DNA from: Nemophila menziesii
Lineage: Eukaryota; Streptophyta; Magnoliopsida; Boraginales; Hydrophyllaceae
Assembly (NCBI GenBank): GCA_029959085.1
Contig: JARWIR010000008.1
Location: 2,728,001 to 2,792,000 of the forward strand
DNA length: 64,000 bases
Direction of reading: 5' to 3'
Below are positions 32,441 through 43,556 of this stretch, in pieces. A program made the position numbers and the translations under genes. The notes under the pieces were generated by a model. It was not told the origin of the DNA. It did no database searches and saw nothing but the letters and a program-made list of their open reading frames with translations. The stretch's first letter is position 1, and the number at the start of each line of letters is the position of its first letter.

Positions 32441-32959
32441 GTAAAAAAGAAACACATAAATGCAAAAATTGTATGTCAAAATGAATAACTACCCTATTTA
32501 AGCTTTTAAGCTCGGTAAGATCATAACTGATAGACCCATCTAGTTAATTCATTAACAATTAAATTAAAAGTATCACCATGTTTTTTTATTATTATTAATT
32601 CACAGTCTTTAAGGAATCAATAATAAAAAAAGCTTATGTTTGAAAACTGAGCAATCATAAAAAGAAATTAATGTATATTATGAGAATCAATAGATAGAAT
32701 TTAAAAAATAAAAAAACTAATCAATAATCTGTACCAATAAGTGAAACTAAATACATGTATTTACACAAAAAAAAGATAAAATATCAGTCATAACTTAATC
32801 ATCTAGTTCAATTTCTACTCCCTATTGAGCTTCCTTGTATTTCCCAAGGTGTGTTACAGTGGAGGCTCTCCTTTATTGAAATGCCATGGCCAACATCCTT
32901 TATCCCATCAGGAAAACTATTTCAACCACAAAATAAATACATTAGCATCTTAAAAAATT

Positions 32960-33032
<73 letters not shown>

Positions 33033-34500
33033 CAATATAAAATTTACATACCACTGGAATCCAAAAGAAGTGTAGATTGGATATAGTAATACAACTCTTT
33101 GAAAATCCTTTTTAATTAGGAAAATAATCTTTTATAATTCATTCTCGCAGTCATGGCAAACCTAGCACCACCACCTCCCACTAAGAGGCCACGGGGCGAC
33201 CACGCAAGATGGTCACCCCTGTGCACCACCACCACCTCCCCTATTACCATTACCTACCCCTATCATTTCCGCCTCTCCGAATCTTCCGGTAGAGACGCCA
33301 AGGGGGCGTCCTCGAAAGGTCGCCCCATATCCACCACCGTCAGTTCCATCACCTTCCTCTGAGGGCGCCCAAGAAAGGCGTTAGCATCCGTGGCATCACC
33401 ACCACGACCACCAACCTATCACCTAAAATAAAACAATCATATCAGTATTATTAAGTGCGACTTATGACTACTTAATAACTAATATCTATATAACAATGGG
33501 TAATAAGACTTACCTAGAATGGTGTACTTTGATGAAATGGCATGACCAACAATCATTTTTCCTATAAATTAAATAAACAAAAGATTAATATAATGAGATC
33601 TACAGTTCTCTCTATTCCAAAGATTTTCCTAGGCTTGTTAATTAACATTGGCACTTGTGCTTATAAATGATGCAAAGAATAATTATATGGACTGATTTTC
33701 GTGAGGGACTATAAACTATTATATGAAGGGTGGTTGAACGGGATTAGTTAAAGTTCATAGTAACAAAATCAGGGTTCGGAATCGATTTGAGGTTCTGATT
33801 AATAAACATCCAATCGCATTTATAATATGAGTAACCAACTTGTGTTGGATATGGGAGATCTACCACACTATGGGAATAGGATCTAAATCAATGAATAACA
33901 GTAAAAAATACCTACAATTACATAATTAGATCTGAAAATAATACGAAATCCTATTGAAAGATCAATAAGCATATTTTGGGTTTAATTTCAAATCACAAGT
34001 TTATTAACGAAGTTGTATTTCCGATGGTTATCTGCATAAGATCTCTAGTTGAATAAATGAAAGCGCTAAACCCTAGATGCAGAATTTGATCTGACAAGTT
34101 AAGGAGGGAGAAGATGAAAGAGATCTTATCAGGATGCACAGTGTTGTAATCTATTTCCAAGGTACCCCTACGGTTTGTAGATCGTCGTTGTTGGCCGTTG
34201 TTGTATGTATTAGGTGGCGCGGATTGTCTAGGACTGGTGCAGTGTTCGAATGGTGAAGGATATTGGCCAGACAAGTTTTTAATTGGATATGGATCGAATC
34301 TCTTAGGGGCTTTAATGATATATGTTGGATTATGGGATATTTTGATGAAGGAATTGTCTAATTCACAGAGATGGTGTGGCACCATAGCAATGCGACAGAG
34401 AGGAGTAAGCGATTTAGATTTATTTAAAAGGGAGAAGATGAAGAATAACTGGGCCGCCAGAAATGGAGACAAGGGTTTATTGGGCCACCTCTTTGAGATA
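32441..34500 (-). pseudogene. Second copy of the transposase-like gene (minus), diverged
   Basis: Reading leftward, the leader and intron (34,500-33,620) match 4,040-4,900. An exon near 33,560-33,515 encodes MIVGHAISSKYTILG. 33,430-33,150 is GC-rich and in shifting frames gives three Gly-Arg-Pro words (FLGRPQRK, FRGRPLGVS, RGRPVAS), reminiscent of AT-hooks. 32,930-32,770 matches the late exon-like stretch at 5,540-5,665 (DVGHGISIKESL). The MULE-like core seen at 5,145-5,412 is not present here. The plus frame at 33,153-33,362 is antisense to the Gly-Arg-Pro stretch. Stops and a TA tract show decay. What the intact gene encoded is uncertain. Confidence 0.5.
32962..33029. repeat. (TA)n microsatellite
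   Basis: About 34 uninterrupted TA units inside the minus-strand transposase-like relic. Confidence 0.95.
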
Positions 34501-34514
34501 CAGCTTGGAGCCTC

Positions 34515-35180
34515 AATTTGGGTTGGAAAAAGTTATCAGTTACATTTCAGTAACTACTACTTAAAGGAGGCCTAAGATTAAAAAAGTTATCAGTTACATT
34601 TTCAAGCAATTGAAGTTTCTCAAGCGCAAGAGATGATGATGTACATTGAAATTAATGTCTACATCTATTTTATGTCTATCACACCTGAACATGGTTTTAT
34701 AAACTGATTTAATGCTTTATTTTAATGTCATTTAGCTCAAGCGCTCCAATAACTATTGCATCATTTGAGCAACTATATTTTTCCTTTACTTACCTGTTAT
34801 TTTAAGTTGTCATAAAAAACAATTACTGCAACTGATTAGCTCTTTGTTGTAAACTCTATGTGAAATATTATAATATGTTTTTTCTTTTTTTCTAAATTAT
34901 GTCAAATGTAGTCTATTAATCATCAACTTCGGCTCCTTTCTTTACTTTGTTAATTGTCTGGAGTTATATGCATTATTTGATTAATCTTCTTGACTAAGAA
35001 ATAAATTATTTCAGGAAGATCACATATCACAAGATATTCCTTAGTTATATTAGGTCTTTACAGCCCAATGGTCTTATGAAAAAATGCCGTTGTTGAATAA
35101 TCTTAGCGATATAGGATGACCCCCAAATATTGGACTTATGTTAGGAGTGACTCAATCATATTTAAAATGTCTTAGGACTC
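34515..35180 (+). pseudogene. XH-domain 3' end relic, second mosaic copy
   Basis: 34,535-34,575 keeps a remnant of VTTALKEV in broken frames. The flank (TTCAAGCAATTGAAGTTTCT, CAACTTCGGCTCCTTTCTTT) matches 21,130-21,730. The order, minus-strand leader then plus-strand XH flank then MAPK, is the same as at 20,430-23,016, so the mosaic was duplicated as a block. Confidence 0.5.
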
Positions 35181-35384
35181 AAGCTTTTAGCATCAAAGGA
35201 GTCACACTAATATGATACGATTAAGATAGGTAGTTGACAATTTTTGTGCTTGTAAAATGAATGTACTGAATATATAGAGTGATAATTACGTCAATTGGTC
35301 TCTTATAGTGATTACCTCAAATAAATTATCTTTGTTTAAAATCCAAAACAAAAATCATTTATGAGTTCATCATTTATAACTTAA

Positions 35385-35545
35385 TTGGTAGTTATAAAAA
35401 AACATTTCAACATTATTGCATTAAAGGATGTGATGATGCCTAGTAAGAAGGAAAGTATCAACTATTTGTTTTTGGTTTACGAGTTAATGGATATGAATCT
35501 TCATGAGATTATTAGTCTTCTCCTCCGTTATCGAATGATCACTGC
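35385..35545 (+). pseudogene. MAP-kinase N-lobe exon fragment, second copy
   Basis: The frame encodes [20 protein letters not shown], then [15 protein letters not shown], closer to the plant MAPK consensus than the 21,975 copy. As there, the catalytic and activation loops are missing and the frame leaves the family after SLLLRYR. Confidence 0.75.
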
Positions 35546-35822
35546 AAGTTTCATGCTACCGGTACTCATTTATTAATTTGATAATTATTTTGCTATTTAT
35601 AGTCATATGATTATGGGAGCAATAAGGAGAGTTAACCAGGTTTTTCTAATGGCTAACTAAAAATTAGAACAATCCCAGAAAAATAAAGGATAAATTTTCC
35701 ATTTGTGGAAGGTTTATTTATATTTAGACTTGGGTTAATGTATATTTTTCTATATTGCATCCCGGGTCCGGAAAGAAAAGCACCCGATACCAGGAGTAAC
35801 AGGATCACGTGTTAAGTAAATG

Positions 35823-35826
<4 letters not shown>

Positions 35827-35875
<49 letters not shown>
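35827..35875. repeat. (TA)n microsatellite
   Basis: About 24 TA units between the MAPK pieces. The equivalent place at about 22,410 has only a short ATTAAAAATATAT, so the tract expanded after the mosaic was copied. Confidence 0.9.
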
Positions 35876-35878
<3 letters not shown>

Positions 35879-36089
35879 TATTGTTCTAATCATGTTTTTA
35901 TTTGTGAAAGCTAGCTTTTACGAGGTTTGTAACATCTACACTCAACAAACTATCTACACCGCGATTTGAAGCCTGGAAATTATTTTCGTTAATGCAAAAT
36001 AACTGCGAAATGAAAATTGGGGTCTTTGGATTTGCAAGAACAAGAAGTGAAACGAAGAGTTTATGACCGAATATTCTAAAGCTAAAGCG

Positions 36090-36310
36090 TTCATAAGAGG
36101 AATTCAATTTTCTCATCTATACCCGGTTTGATTCAATTGCTATAGATTAGTTGCAACGTATGCTCACATTCGATCCAACTAAGAGAATTACGGTCACAGA
36201 AAATCTTTGTCATCCATACATGTCATAATTTCATGATCATTGGAATTCCAATGCTTCTCAATATCTTTTGGATCTTAATATTGAAGCGAATATGAGTGAT
36301 GCTTTATTTA
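36090..36310 (+). pseudogene. MAP-kinase C-terminal fragment, second copy, truncated
   Basis: Encodes MLTFDPTKRITVTENLCHPY, a stop (TAA), FHDHWNSNASQYLLDLNIEA, then NMSDAL. The sequence departs at about 36,305, where LTR-like DNA begins, so the tail seen at 22,900 and 39,700 is missing. Confidence 0.75.
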
Positions 36311-36319
36311 ATTATTATT

Positions 36320-36990
36320 TGGTTTAAGGGCGAATTTTTTAACTCACATTAGCCAGGACTCAAAAGTCTCTCTAACTCCCTTCAGGGTAGCTTTGAGAGT
36401 AACCGTGACACAAATATAGGACTTGGGTAAGGACAGCCCATGCAATGTTTCGATAGAATACTCTCTAGCTCTATTGACTGTCCAGCTAGTCAAGCCCGTT
36501 AAGATCACTAACACACACTAGACGGTGACATACTATGTCCGGAATCCGACCCCTCTACTTCGAGTGTTATCTAAAAGTCTTATACTATCAAATACGTGAT
36601 CAAGGCATGAATGTCAAACAAACATAAATTTATAATCAACTGAATACAATAAACCTCAATTTATTTAAATATTTAAATATCGCAAATCCAAATAACAAAG
36701 AAAATAATTAATTAAGGCTCATACCCATTGCAAGCCTTAAGAAAAAGAGGTTTACTTTATACTAAATAAATAAAATGGAATGAAATTATCCTAAAAACAT
36801 GATGGAATTGTTGTGGAATGATCGAGATGATGAACTTAGGTGGAAACCTTCATTCTCTTCTCTCCAAGCGTTTTGCTCCCTTCTTTATTGAAAAATTGGA
36901 TAAAGAGTTGAAGTCCTTTGATATGGGAGCTTCTAATACTTGACCAAAAATGTTTGGGGCCTTACAGGCTCACTTAAGTGGTCTAAAAAT
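36320..36990 (-). mobile_element. LTR C-related fragment (minus)
   Basis: Matches LTR C between about 9,100 and 9,800 in the same orientation: CTCCCTTCAGGGTAGCT, GCCCGTTAAGATCACTAACA and GGCTCATACC. Divergence is much greater than between the two copies of LTR C itself. Confidence 0.5.
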
Positions 36991-37009
36991 AGCTTGTCCC
37001 GTTTTTCGC

Positions 37010-37240
37010 CAATGTTGTCCAGGTTCGAGTCACGGTGGCGCAAATAGCACAACTTCGAGATAGTGCTTGGAGTTAGGAGCACCTAGGACTAATATTCCAT
37101 GATTCGGAGCTGAATTGAGAAAGTTATGTAATTTGCAACTGTCGTGGTTCAAACCAGTCCACTTATTCATTAAAACATTTTTGGTGGAATTGGGCTAGCT
37201 AAAAGAATTCCACACCACAAAAAATGTAATAGACCCTTTA
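37010..37240 (+). mobile_element. LTR C-related fragment, inverted (plus)
   Basis: GAGAAAGTTATGTAATTTGC, ATTAAAACATTTTTGGTGGA and ATTGGGCTAGCTAAAAGAA match the reverse complement of 9,790-9,900. The piece is therefore inverted relative to the fragment on its left. Confidence 0.55.
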
Positions 37241-37596
37241 TATATCCCTTGTCATTCGTTATTTACTTGTCTTTATTCTAGTCTTTATTTCTTATTTAAT
37301 TTATATGTATTGCATTCTAACTTGATAAAACAAAAACAAAACAACTATTTGCTTTTATCTATCATATTTAAGTTAACAACTAATTTGAGTACACTTTCTA
37401 AGAACACCACATAAGAATTAACCTTCTTAGTACGCGTGGAGACGATACTAGGTAAATAATTAGTTTTATAACTTTTCAACAATCGGTACATTTGTGGTAG
37501 GTAGCTTTCTTGGGGTGTATATTTGTTATGTTATTTTATCACACCTTGGACGACGACAAATGGGTAAAACTAGTTTTGAGGTTCAACTAAATTTAT
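37241..37596. other. LTR-like debris
   Basis: TATCCCTTGTCATTCGTTAT, CGTGGAGACGATACTAGG and a TTATGTTATTTTATCACACC stretch resemble U5 regions of the nearby LTRs in the plus orientation. No coding frame was found. Confidence 0.4.
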
Positions 37597-37895
37597 ATTA
37601 ATGTTATAGGAATAACCCTACTTTATCTTACAATTAAAATTATTTGGCGATGTAGAGGGATTTTTTTTGTGTGTATTTGTAGGGCCCTATGTGGTGGAAC
37701 CAACGGTCACGTATGAGATATGTGTTCTTTTTATTTTAGTCTCAGAATGACAAGCTAGAGAAGTTTCTTTAAATTGAGTACCGAGATAGATTCAAGATAG
37801 TTGCAGGTGATAATGAAAGGCAATATGATAAAAATTGATTTAATGGGTTAGTGAGACATTGTGTGTATATTAAGCATAGGAACACGAGGCTCAAG
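37597..37895 (-). repeat. Dispersed repeat R1, minus copy
   Basis: Starts ATGTTATAGGAATAACCCTA and contains TTTAGTCTCAGAATGACAAG. The reverse complement aligns with 8,425-8,609. It directly abuts LTR D', as R1 abuts LTR D at 8,420. Confidence 0.6.
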
Positions 37896-37897
37896 GT

Positions 37898-39355
37898 TGA
37901 CAATAAACCACCGAAGAAGTTGCTCCCCCGCAAGTGTACGGATCACCAAGTAATATAATCAGTAAGTAAATCGTCTCAAGATGGACTAGATAATTAATAA
38001 ATTACTATGTTCTAGGCTATACTATGTACGCCTAGTAATAATGCTAGTCATTTTTTCTAGCACCTCAGTCATCGTGCAAGTGGCGCCTAGCCCGCCTAGG
38101 CGCCAATTAATAGCAAAAAATGTTCTCCTACATCCTTTTTTTATTTTTCTTACGATCTAGAATTTTAGAATTGATATTATAACTCTTATTTAAGTGTTTA
38201 TACATTTACTATAGTGTTGGTAGATGAATAAATAATTATAATTATCACAATCACTACATATATATTACTAAATATAAAAATTATATAACGGTTTTCAAAA
38301 CCGCCTAATCCCGCCCATGCCCCGTGTAATCCTGCCTAGACGCTAGGCCCCAAATTAGTTCTACAACATAGGTTCTAGGTTCGTTTAAACGTTGTTAAAA
38401 CAAATGACATAAAAAGTTAATAATTTTTTGTTCCGTTTTATTGTCAAAAAAATTAAGACGAATATAAAATGAAACCATGATTAGCTAAAACAAATTAAAT
38501 CTAAAAGTGTTTTAAGAATAGATAGAGTAACTAGAGAATTGTTAGTAATCTTCACTAAACACGATTTATGTTTTCTTAATTTAAGGACGAATTTCGTATT
38601 TGACCACTAATCGGGATTCAACTATCCTCTTAAATCATCTTTGGGTAGATAAGGGGTTTCCCTTGGCACTCTAACGACCTCTGCGGAGTGACATTATTAA
38701 GTGTTAGGACAAATAGACTATAGTCCCATCGACCATATGATTAGTTAAGATCTCTCAGTTCACTAACACATATCAAACGAAAATAAATTATGCTCCGAAC
38801 AATGGTTAGGTTTCTATACTAACCTACTAATTGATCAGAAAAATAGGCTCACACAATTAACAAATTCATATTCAATGGAAATAACACAAACCCATTTAAA
38901 TTTAAAATCTCAAATCAATAGAAAATCATAAAATCATTATGTAGGGTTCACACCCTTATGATTCTCAAGTATTAGGAAATTTGATCATCATGGAGAAGAG
39001 AAAAATCAAAGCAATTAATGTCATGACTAAAGAAAGAACTAAAAAGAAAGAAGAATTACATTAATTAAGGGAATAAACGGTGTTGTTCTAGAACTCCATC
39101 TCTCTTTCCCTTACTCTCCACGTTTCTTACTCTTGAATATGATGATTGACATATTTTGATGACCGAAATAAGTATGTAGGATCTGAAAAACGTTTTAACT
39201 CATTTGGGCCAACTTAAGTGAGTCAAAAGTGGCATAGTGAACTTTTCTTACATCTTTGAGTCTTTTCAGAAAACTGGCATTACATTTGCCTCTTAACTCG
39301 GATTTGGACTCCCTTTTTACCATGTGCACTAGACTTCTAAAGATATTTTATGTGT
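37898..39355 (-). mobile_element. LTR D', minus-strand relative of the LTR at 6,572
   Basis: Reverse complement shares AGTCTAGTGCACATGGTAAA, TTTTGACTCACTTAAGTTGG, GTGTGAGCCTATTTTTCTG and CTTGGTGATCCGTACACTTG with 6,940-8,395. It has the same nested MITE (38,008-38,368). It lacks the first 350 bases of the LTR and joins MAPK sequence at about 39,370. Confidence 0.65.
38008..38368. mobile_element. MITE-like element, second copy
   Basis: Ends TGTTCTAGG and TTCTACAACA, flanked by TA. It contains GCGCCTAGCCCGCCTAGGCG near its left end. It sits at the same point of LTR D' as the copy at 7,918, so it predates the spread of that LTR or is a regular part of it. Confidence 0.5.
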
Positions 39356-39371
39356 AAATATCACGAGCTAG

Positions 39372-40190
39372 CTTTTCGTTAATGCAAAATAACTGCGAAA
39401 TGAAAATTTGGGCCTTTGGATTTGCAAGAACAAGATGTGAAACGAAGAGTTTATGACCGAATATTCTAAAGCTAAAGCGTTCATAAGAGGAGTTTAATTT
39501 TCTCATATATACCTGGAATGATCCAATTGCAATAGTTTTTTTGCAACGTATGCTCACATTCGATCCAGCTAAGAGAATTACGGTCACAGAAGCTCTTTGT
39601 CATTCCTACATGTCATAATTTCATGATCATTGGAATTCCAATGTTTCTCAATATCTTTTGGATCATAATATTGAAGCGAATATGAGTGATGCTTTACTTA
39701 GGAAAATTATGCTGAAAAAGATTAGTTACTACCATCCCGAAGCACCTTTTTGGAATTCACCTATGAAGAAAGAAGCTGTGATCCATCAAAAGGTGTATAA
39801 AACATCAATGGTGCTAGAATCTTCAAGCTAAAAGAATTTTTTAGCCTTTTGAAAGAGCATGTTTTTGCATAATTTGTGTGATTAATGATGTAAAATTTTA
39901 TTTTTGAGATTCTATTACACAATGTTGAACTCGCTATACTTTTGAATCTGGTCATACTCGTTATATTTAATATATGGACATTTTTTCCTTTTTTGTTATT
40001 ATTTAGTTTTGTTTTCCTTCTTATTTATAAATTCTGGTTATAATGTCCTAAGAGAAGATAAGATGACACAATGAAAACATTGTTAACTAAAACTGAGAAA
40101 ACCGAATTTCCATCTCTCTATTAACTCCTCATTTAATATAAGAAATAAATTTGACCAAAAAAAATACCAAAAAATATTAGCTACAAAAAA
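39372..40190 (+). pseudogene. MAP-kinase C-terminal fragment, third copy
   Basis: Encodes [20 protein letters not shown] (about 39,551), a stop, FHDHWNSNVSQYLLDHNIEA, then LLRKIMLKKISYYHPEAPFW. It is closest to the consensus in the core (ITVTEALCH) and extends through the full tail to about 39,830, with the same A+T-rich flank as 23,020-23,300. Confidence 0.75.
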
Positions 40191-40376
40191 ATTATAAGTT
40201 CAACCATTAGAATAATCTATGGTAGAATATTCCTCAATAGAAATGCTAAAGTTCCACAATAACGAATATCAAGAACATGACTAGTTTACAAAAACGATGG
40301 TGAATTGTACTTACATTTTACACCATCTCCTTGACTTAGTTTATTGTTAAGTCACATATCTGTCATTTGTAAACGA
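40191..40376. other. Spacer, nothing recognised
   Basis: A+T-rich sequence between the MAPK tail flank and the PPR fragment; no frame or repeat stood out. Confidence 0.4.
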
Positions 40377-42088
40377 TCATTCTATGAAATTATAGGTCAC
40401 ATCATTTGGCGGGAAACCATATATCTTCATACTTGAAAGCCACACTCTTGCATCTTCTAATAAGCCTTTGCAACAAAGTCCACCTATCATGATATTAGGC
40501 TGCAAACCTTCGGACGATAAGTTGAAAGTTGAAGTGAAATTGTCTAACCTTTGATACAAATAATGGTTTAGCCAAAACTACAAATTCAACCAATCATGAT
40601 TGTACTGTTTGTACCCCATTCTTAAGATTTTATTTTCATACATTTAAGATCAATGGCAACTAATAAAAATTTATATAAACTTGTAGAATTATGTAAAACA
40701 CAGAGATTTTCCAAATTTATTAGGGATTTTATTACTAGGCAGATGAAGTTTGAAAAAGTCGCCCACTAGTCAATATTATCCAGTTGATAATTTGAAGAAT
40801 TCAAGGTAAAAGCTCCTAAATGAAAAACCCTCGTGCTACGATAATTGTGGTTCTTGATGAAGTTATATGCCATGCATAAATTACCGTCACATATGGTCAC
40901 TATTCTTTGTTAATTTGGACCACACATGGAAATTTCGCCCCTGTGTCAATTATCAACTTTTCACAACCCACTTATTTAAGGAAATCTTTGCATAAAATTG
41001 GAAAAAGTTTTTAATATCGTCAATTATTTTACTTTTTGTTTTAGCATACAGTGTGTCTAGCTTAACTTCCTTTTCTTTGTCTCCTCTCTGAGTTTTGGTG
41101 GTTTGGGGGGTGAATTGATCAGCCAAAGCCTTTTAGGCGAAGAGATTGAGTAGTTGAACAAGGTTCTTTATTTTTATTTTTTTAAGCTGTAGGACCTCCT
41201 AATTTTAATTAAACACCACCATAAGCCACAAATTTATCCAACCAGTATCACTTAAACATTTTTATTGTATAACTTCAAAATGCAAAATCTATGAAGATTT
41301 TCCACAACTTAACAATAAAGATATAGTGTACTTCCTGGAACTACTTCTAAATTCTTGTGGATCTAGAGATCTTTCTTCATGATTTTGGTTTGTTTCAAAG
41401 AGATAAGAGAAATCATGTTTCAAAATATATACTTTTTGAGTAGTAACAACACACTATGTAGATATAGTATTACTCTGTAGCATGATATTCCTCAATATAA
41501 AGATATATTAGACTGTAAACGTTTTGTTGATAGCTAGGTAAAAATATCCATTGCAGCATCAAATTGTCCATATTTACGTAATCCATGAATAATAGTATTA
41601 CAAGTAGCAATTCGAGAGCCTTTAGTGTATGTCCAAGTTTACAAAGCCCATTTTGCACCACCCCAAAAGTAACTACATTCGACTCACAAAGTTTTTCCCT
41701 TCTTAACCTTTTAAACAACTCTACACCCTCTTCTCCGTCATCTTCACCAAAGAGGCCCTTTATCAGGGTGTTATACGTAACCACAATAGGAACTTGACAG
41801 GCACCGCCAAACACGCATTTCTTTGAATAGAGAAAGAGCATAAGGATAATTTTTCGTCTTCACAACTGTATTCAATAGCTCAGTGTAGTCTGTAACAGTA
41901 AGCTTGGGTCGCGTTCAGATTATTTCACTCACAGTTAAACGAGCATCTTTGACACTATTGATATTAGCAAAAGATAAAATTGAAGAATAAAAGAAGATTG
42001 GAAAAGGTTTATCGATTGTGTTGATGGAAGAAAGAGAAGATCTAAAGAATAACAAATAAGAATAAATCGATGAACCATTCAGCTTCAT
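40377..42088 (-). pseudogene. PPR-protein pseudogene (Rf-like), broken
   Basis: PPR proteins bind organellar RNA through 35-residue helical repeats. On the minus strand a start at 42,088 gives MKLNGSSIYSYLLFFRSSLS, a plausible organelle-targeting N-terminus. The frame runs to a TGA after TVSEII, then TDYTELLNTVVKTKNYPYAL. After a frameshift it gives IVVTYNTLIKGLFGEDDGEE and NVVTFGVVQNGLCKLGHTLK (41,780-41,600), then TCNTIIHGLRKYGQFDAAMD. A separate piece at 40,559-40,377 gives IMIGGLCCKGLLEDARVWLS and NDVTYNFIE. The VVTYNTLI/GLCK pattern is typical of P-class PPRs, including restorer-of-fertility-like ones. Between 40,560 and 41,460 no repeats are readable (deletion, insertion or decay). Two or more frameshifts and stops rule out function. 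Confidence 0.8.
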
Positions 42089-42132
42089 GAAGTTATGCCT
42101 TCAAATACTGACGTGAGCAGGAAATAATTTGT

Positions 42133-42327
42133 ATAGGAATAACCCTTCTTTAGCTGACAATCGGGGATATTTGGCGATATAGAGGGAATTTTTTTATGTG
42201 TATTTGTAGGGACATGTGTGGTGGAATCAACGTTCACGTCTGAGTTATGTGTTCTTTTTAATTTAGTCTCAGAATGACAAGCTAGAGAGGTTTCTTTAAA
42301 TTGAGCACTAAGATAGATTCAAGATAG
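42133..42327 (-). repeat. Dispersed repeat R1, cut by the permuted duplication
   Basis: Matches 37,600-37,795 (TATAGGAATAACCCTTCTTT, TTTAGTCTCAGAATGACAAG, GATAGATTCAAGATAG). After AAGATAG the 37.8-kb copy continues TTGCAGGTGATAATG, but here the sequence jumps to integrase. This marks the left insertion junction. Confidence 0.7.
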
Positions 42328-42612
42328 CATGATAATCGTATCTGTGTGAAGAAGTTTGAAGTTGGAAGAAGGTCCTGAAATACAACTCCAAGTTAAGTAA
42401 TTATCCGAAAAGTTGAGATCGAAATGGTTTGGTTTGGACGTTGTGACGCCTCATGGAGCGATATAGATTGAACACTCAATTGAGAACCACACCTTTATGG
42501 TGAATGGACATCGATTGAAAATTTGTCATGGAAGCGAGGATACTAATCGCATGGTGGATCCACATCCTAGGGAAGTCATGTACTCCTTGAAGATGAATAG
42601 ATGCGAGTGGTA
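42328..42612 (+). pseudogene. Element B integrase C-terminus, copy 2
   Basis: Corresponds to 24,688-24,983. Coding sequence starts abruptly at the junction. Relative to copy 1 it has lost about 10 bases in the KVTPHG region (GTTGTGACGCCTCATGG), adding a frameshift. FMVNGHRLKICHGS is still readable. Confidence 0.8.
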
Positions 42613-42821
42613 AATCGTCGAGCTTAACGACGTTAAACAAAAGCCATTTTATTTGTATATTAGTTTATTGCTTTATGTTTTTCAATTCCTAGTGTATATT
42701 TATAAGTATAATGTCGAGTCATAGTGTCTAATTTTAAAAGAATTAAGAAAGGTAGTGTGTTAGTTGTGCATGAATTGAGTTTGGGGTGCTGATGAACAAA
42801 AGAGGGAAAAATTTGCTGCAC

Positions 42822-43195
42822 TGGCCGACTAGCCGGTCAGATCACCGGCATGCCGATGGAGGAAAACACGAGCCCTCGTTTCTAAGACTTGGGTTGTTTG
42901 CCTAGACCTAGAAAAAAAGTTAAAGAGCCGCATCGGCTAGCCGGCCAGATCTCCGGTATGCCGGCCAGAAGGAAAACACGTGCCCTCGGGTTGCTAGACT
43001 CAGGTATTTTGACGGAGCGAAATTTTTCTAAGAACAGTGCACCGGCTAGCCGGTGATACCGCCGGTATGCCGGTGCCCGAAAACACATGGCCTCGTGTAG
43101 TGGACTCGGGTTCAAGGCAGAAAGTTACAAAAAGAGAGATTTCCAGCATCGGTATGCCGGCTATTTCGCCGGTAATGCCGGTCAGTATGTCGGTT
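42822..43195. repeat. ~107-bp tandem repeats with CCGG palindromes, element B copy 2
   Basis: Four units: CCGGCATGCCG (42,845), CGGCTAGCCG with CCGGTATGCCGG (42,934 and 42,953), ACCGGCTAGCCGGT (43,041-43,054, a perfect 14-bp palindrome) with CCGGTATGCCGG (43,063), and GGTATGCCGGC with CCGGTAATGCCGG (about 43,151-43,180). Less decayed than copy 1. The plus frame at 43,037-43,330 and minus frame at 42,882-43,115 lie on these repeats. Confidence 0.9.
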
Positions 43196-43556
43196 TTGAA
43201 GAGTTTGTTGTCTTATACACTTCTTACCTTATCAAGTGCAAACCCTAGCCTCTCCCATACGAATTTTCCAACTCCCAACCTTATAAATAGACCTTCAAGC
43301 TTGATTAAACCTCTACAACAAACACCATAACATCAATAATCCTCTCCTCCATCTTCCATAAACACAAATTATTCATCAAATTCATCACACTACACCATAA
43401 ATCACCATCAAGATCATCAAGCTATCAAGAATTCTTCCAAGAATCATCGAGAAACTTTCTTTCATCATCAAATCCAAGCAAGAAACTCAAGCTACACCAA
43501 TCTTTCTTAACTTTATACCATCCTTGGTGTAACTTGAGTTTGGGGTCAAATCAAAC

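Noticed and set aside
33153..33362. Plus-strand 69-codon proline-rich ORF
   Set aside because: Antisense to a stretch with Gly-Arg-Pro words in the minus-strand transposase-like relic; no support of its own.
33993..34472. 159-codon minus-strand ORF
   Set aside because: It overlaps the transposase-like leader and intron, has no recognisable domain, and the homologous region at 20,430-21,080 and 4,040-4,760 does not keep the frame.
42822..43195. Possible CRISPR-like array
   Set aside because: Units are degenerate, palindromic and inside a plant retroelement; there are no constant repeats with unique spacers and no cas genes.
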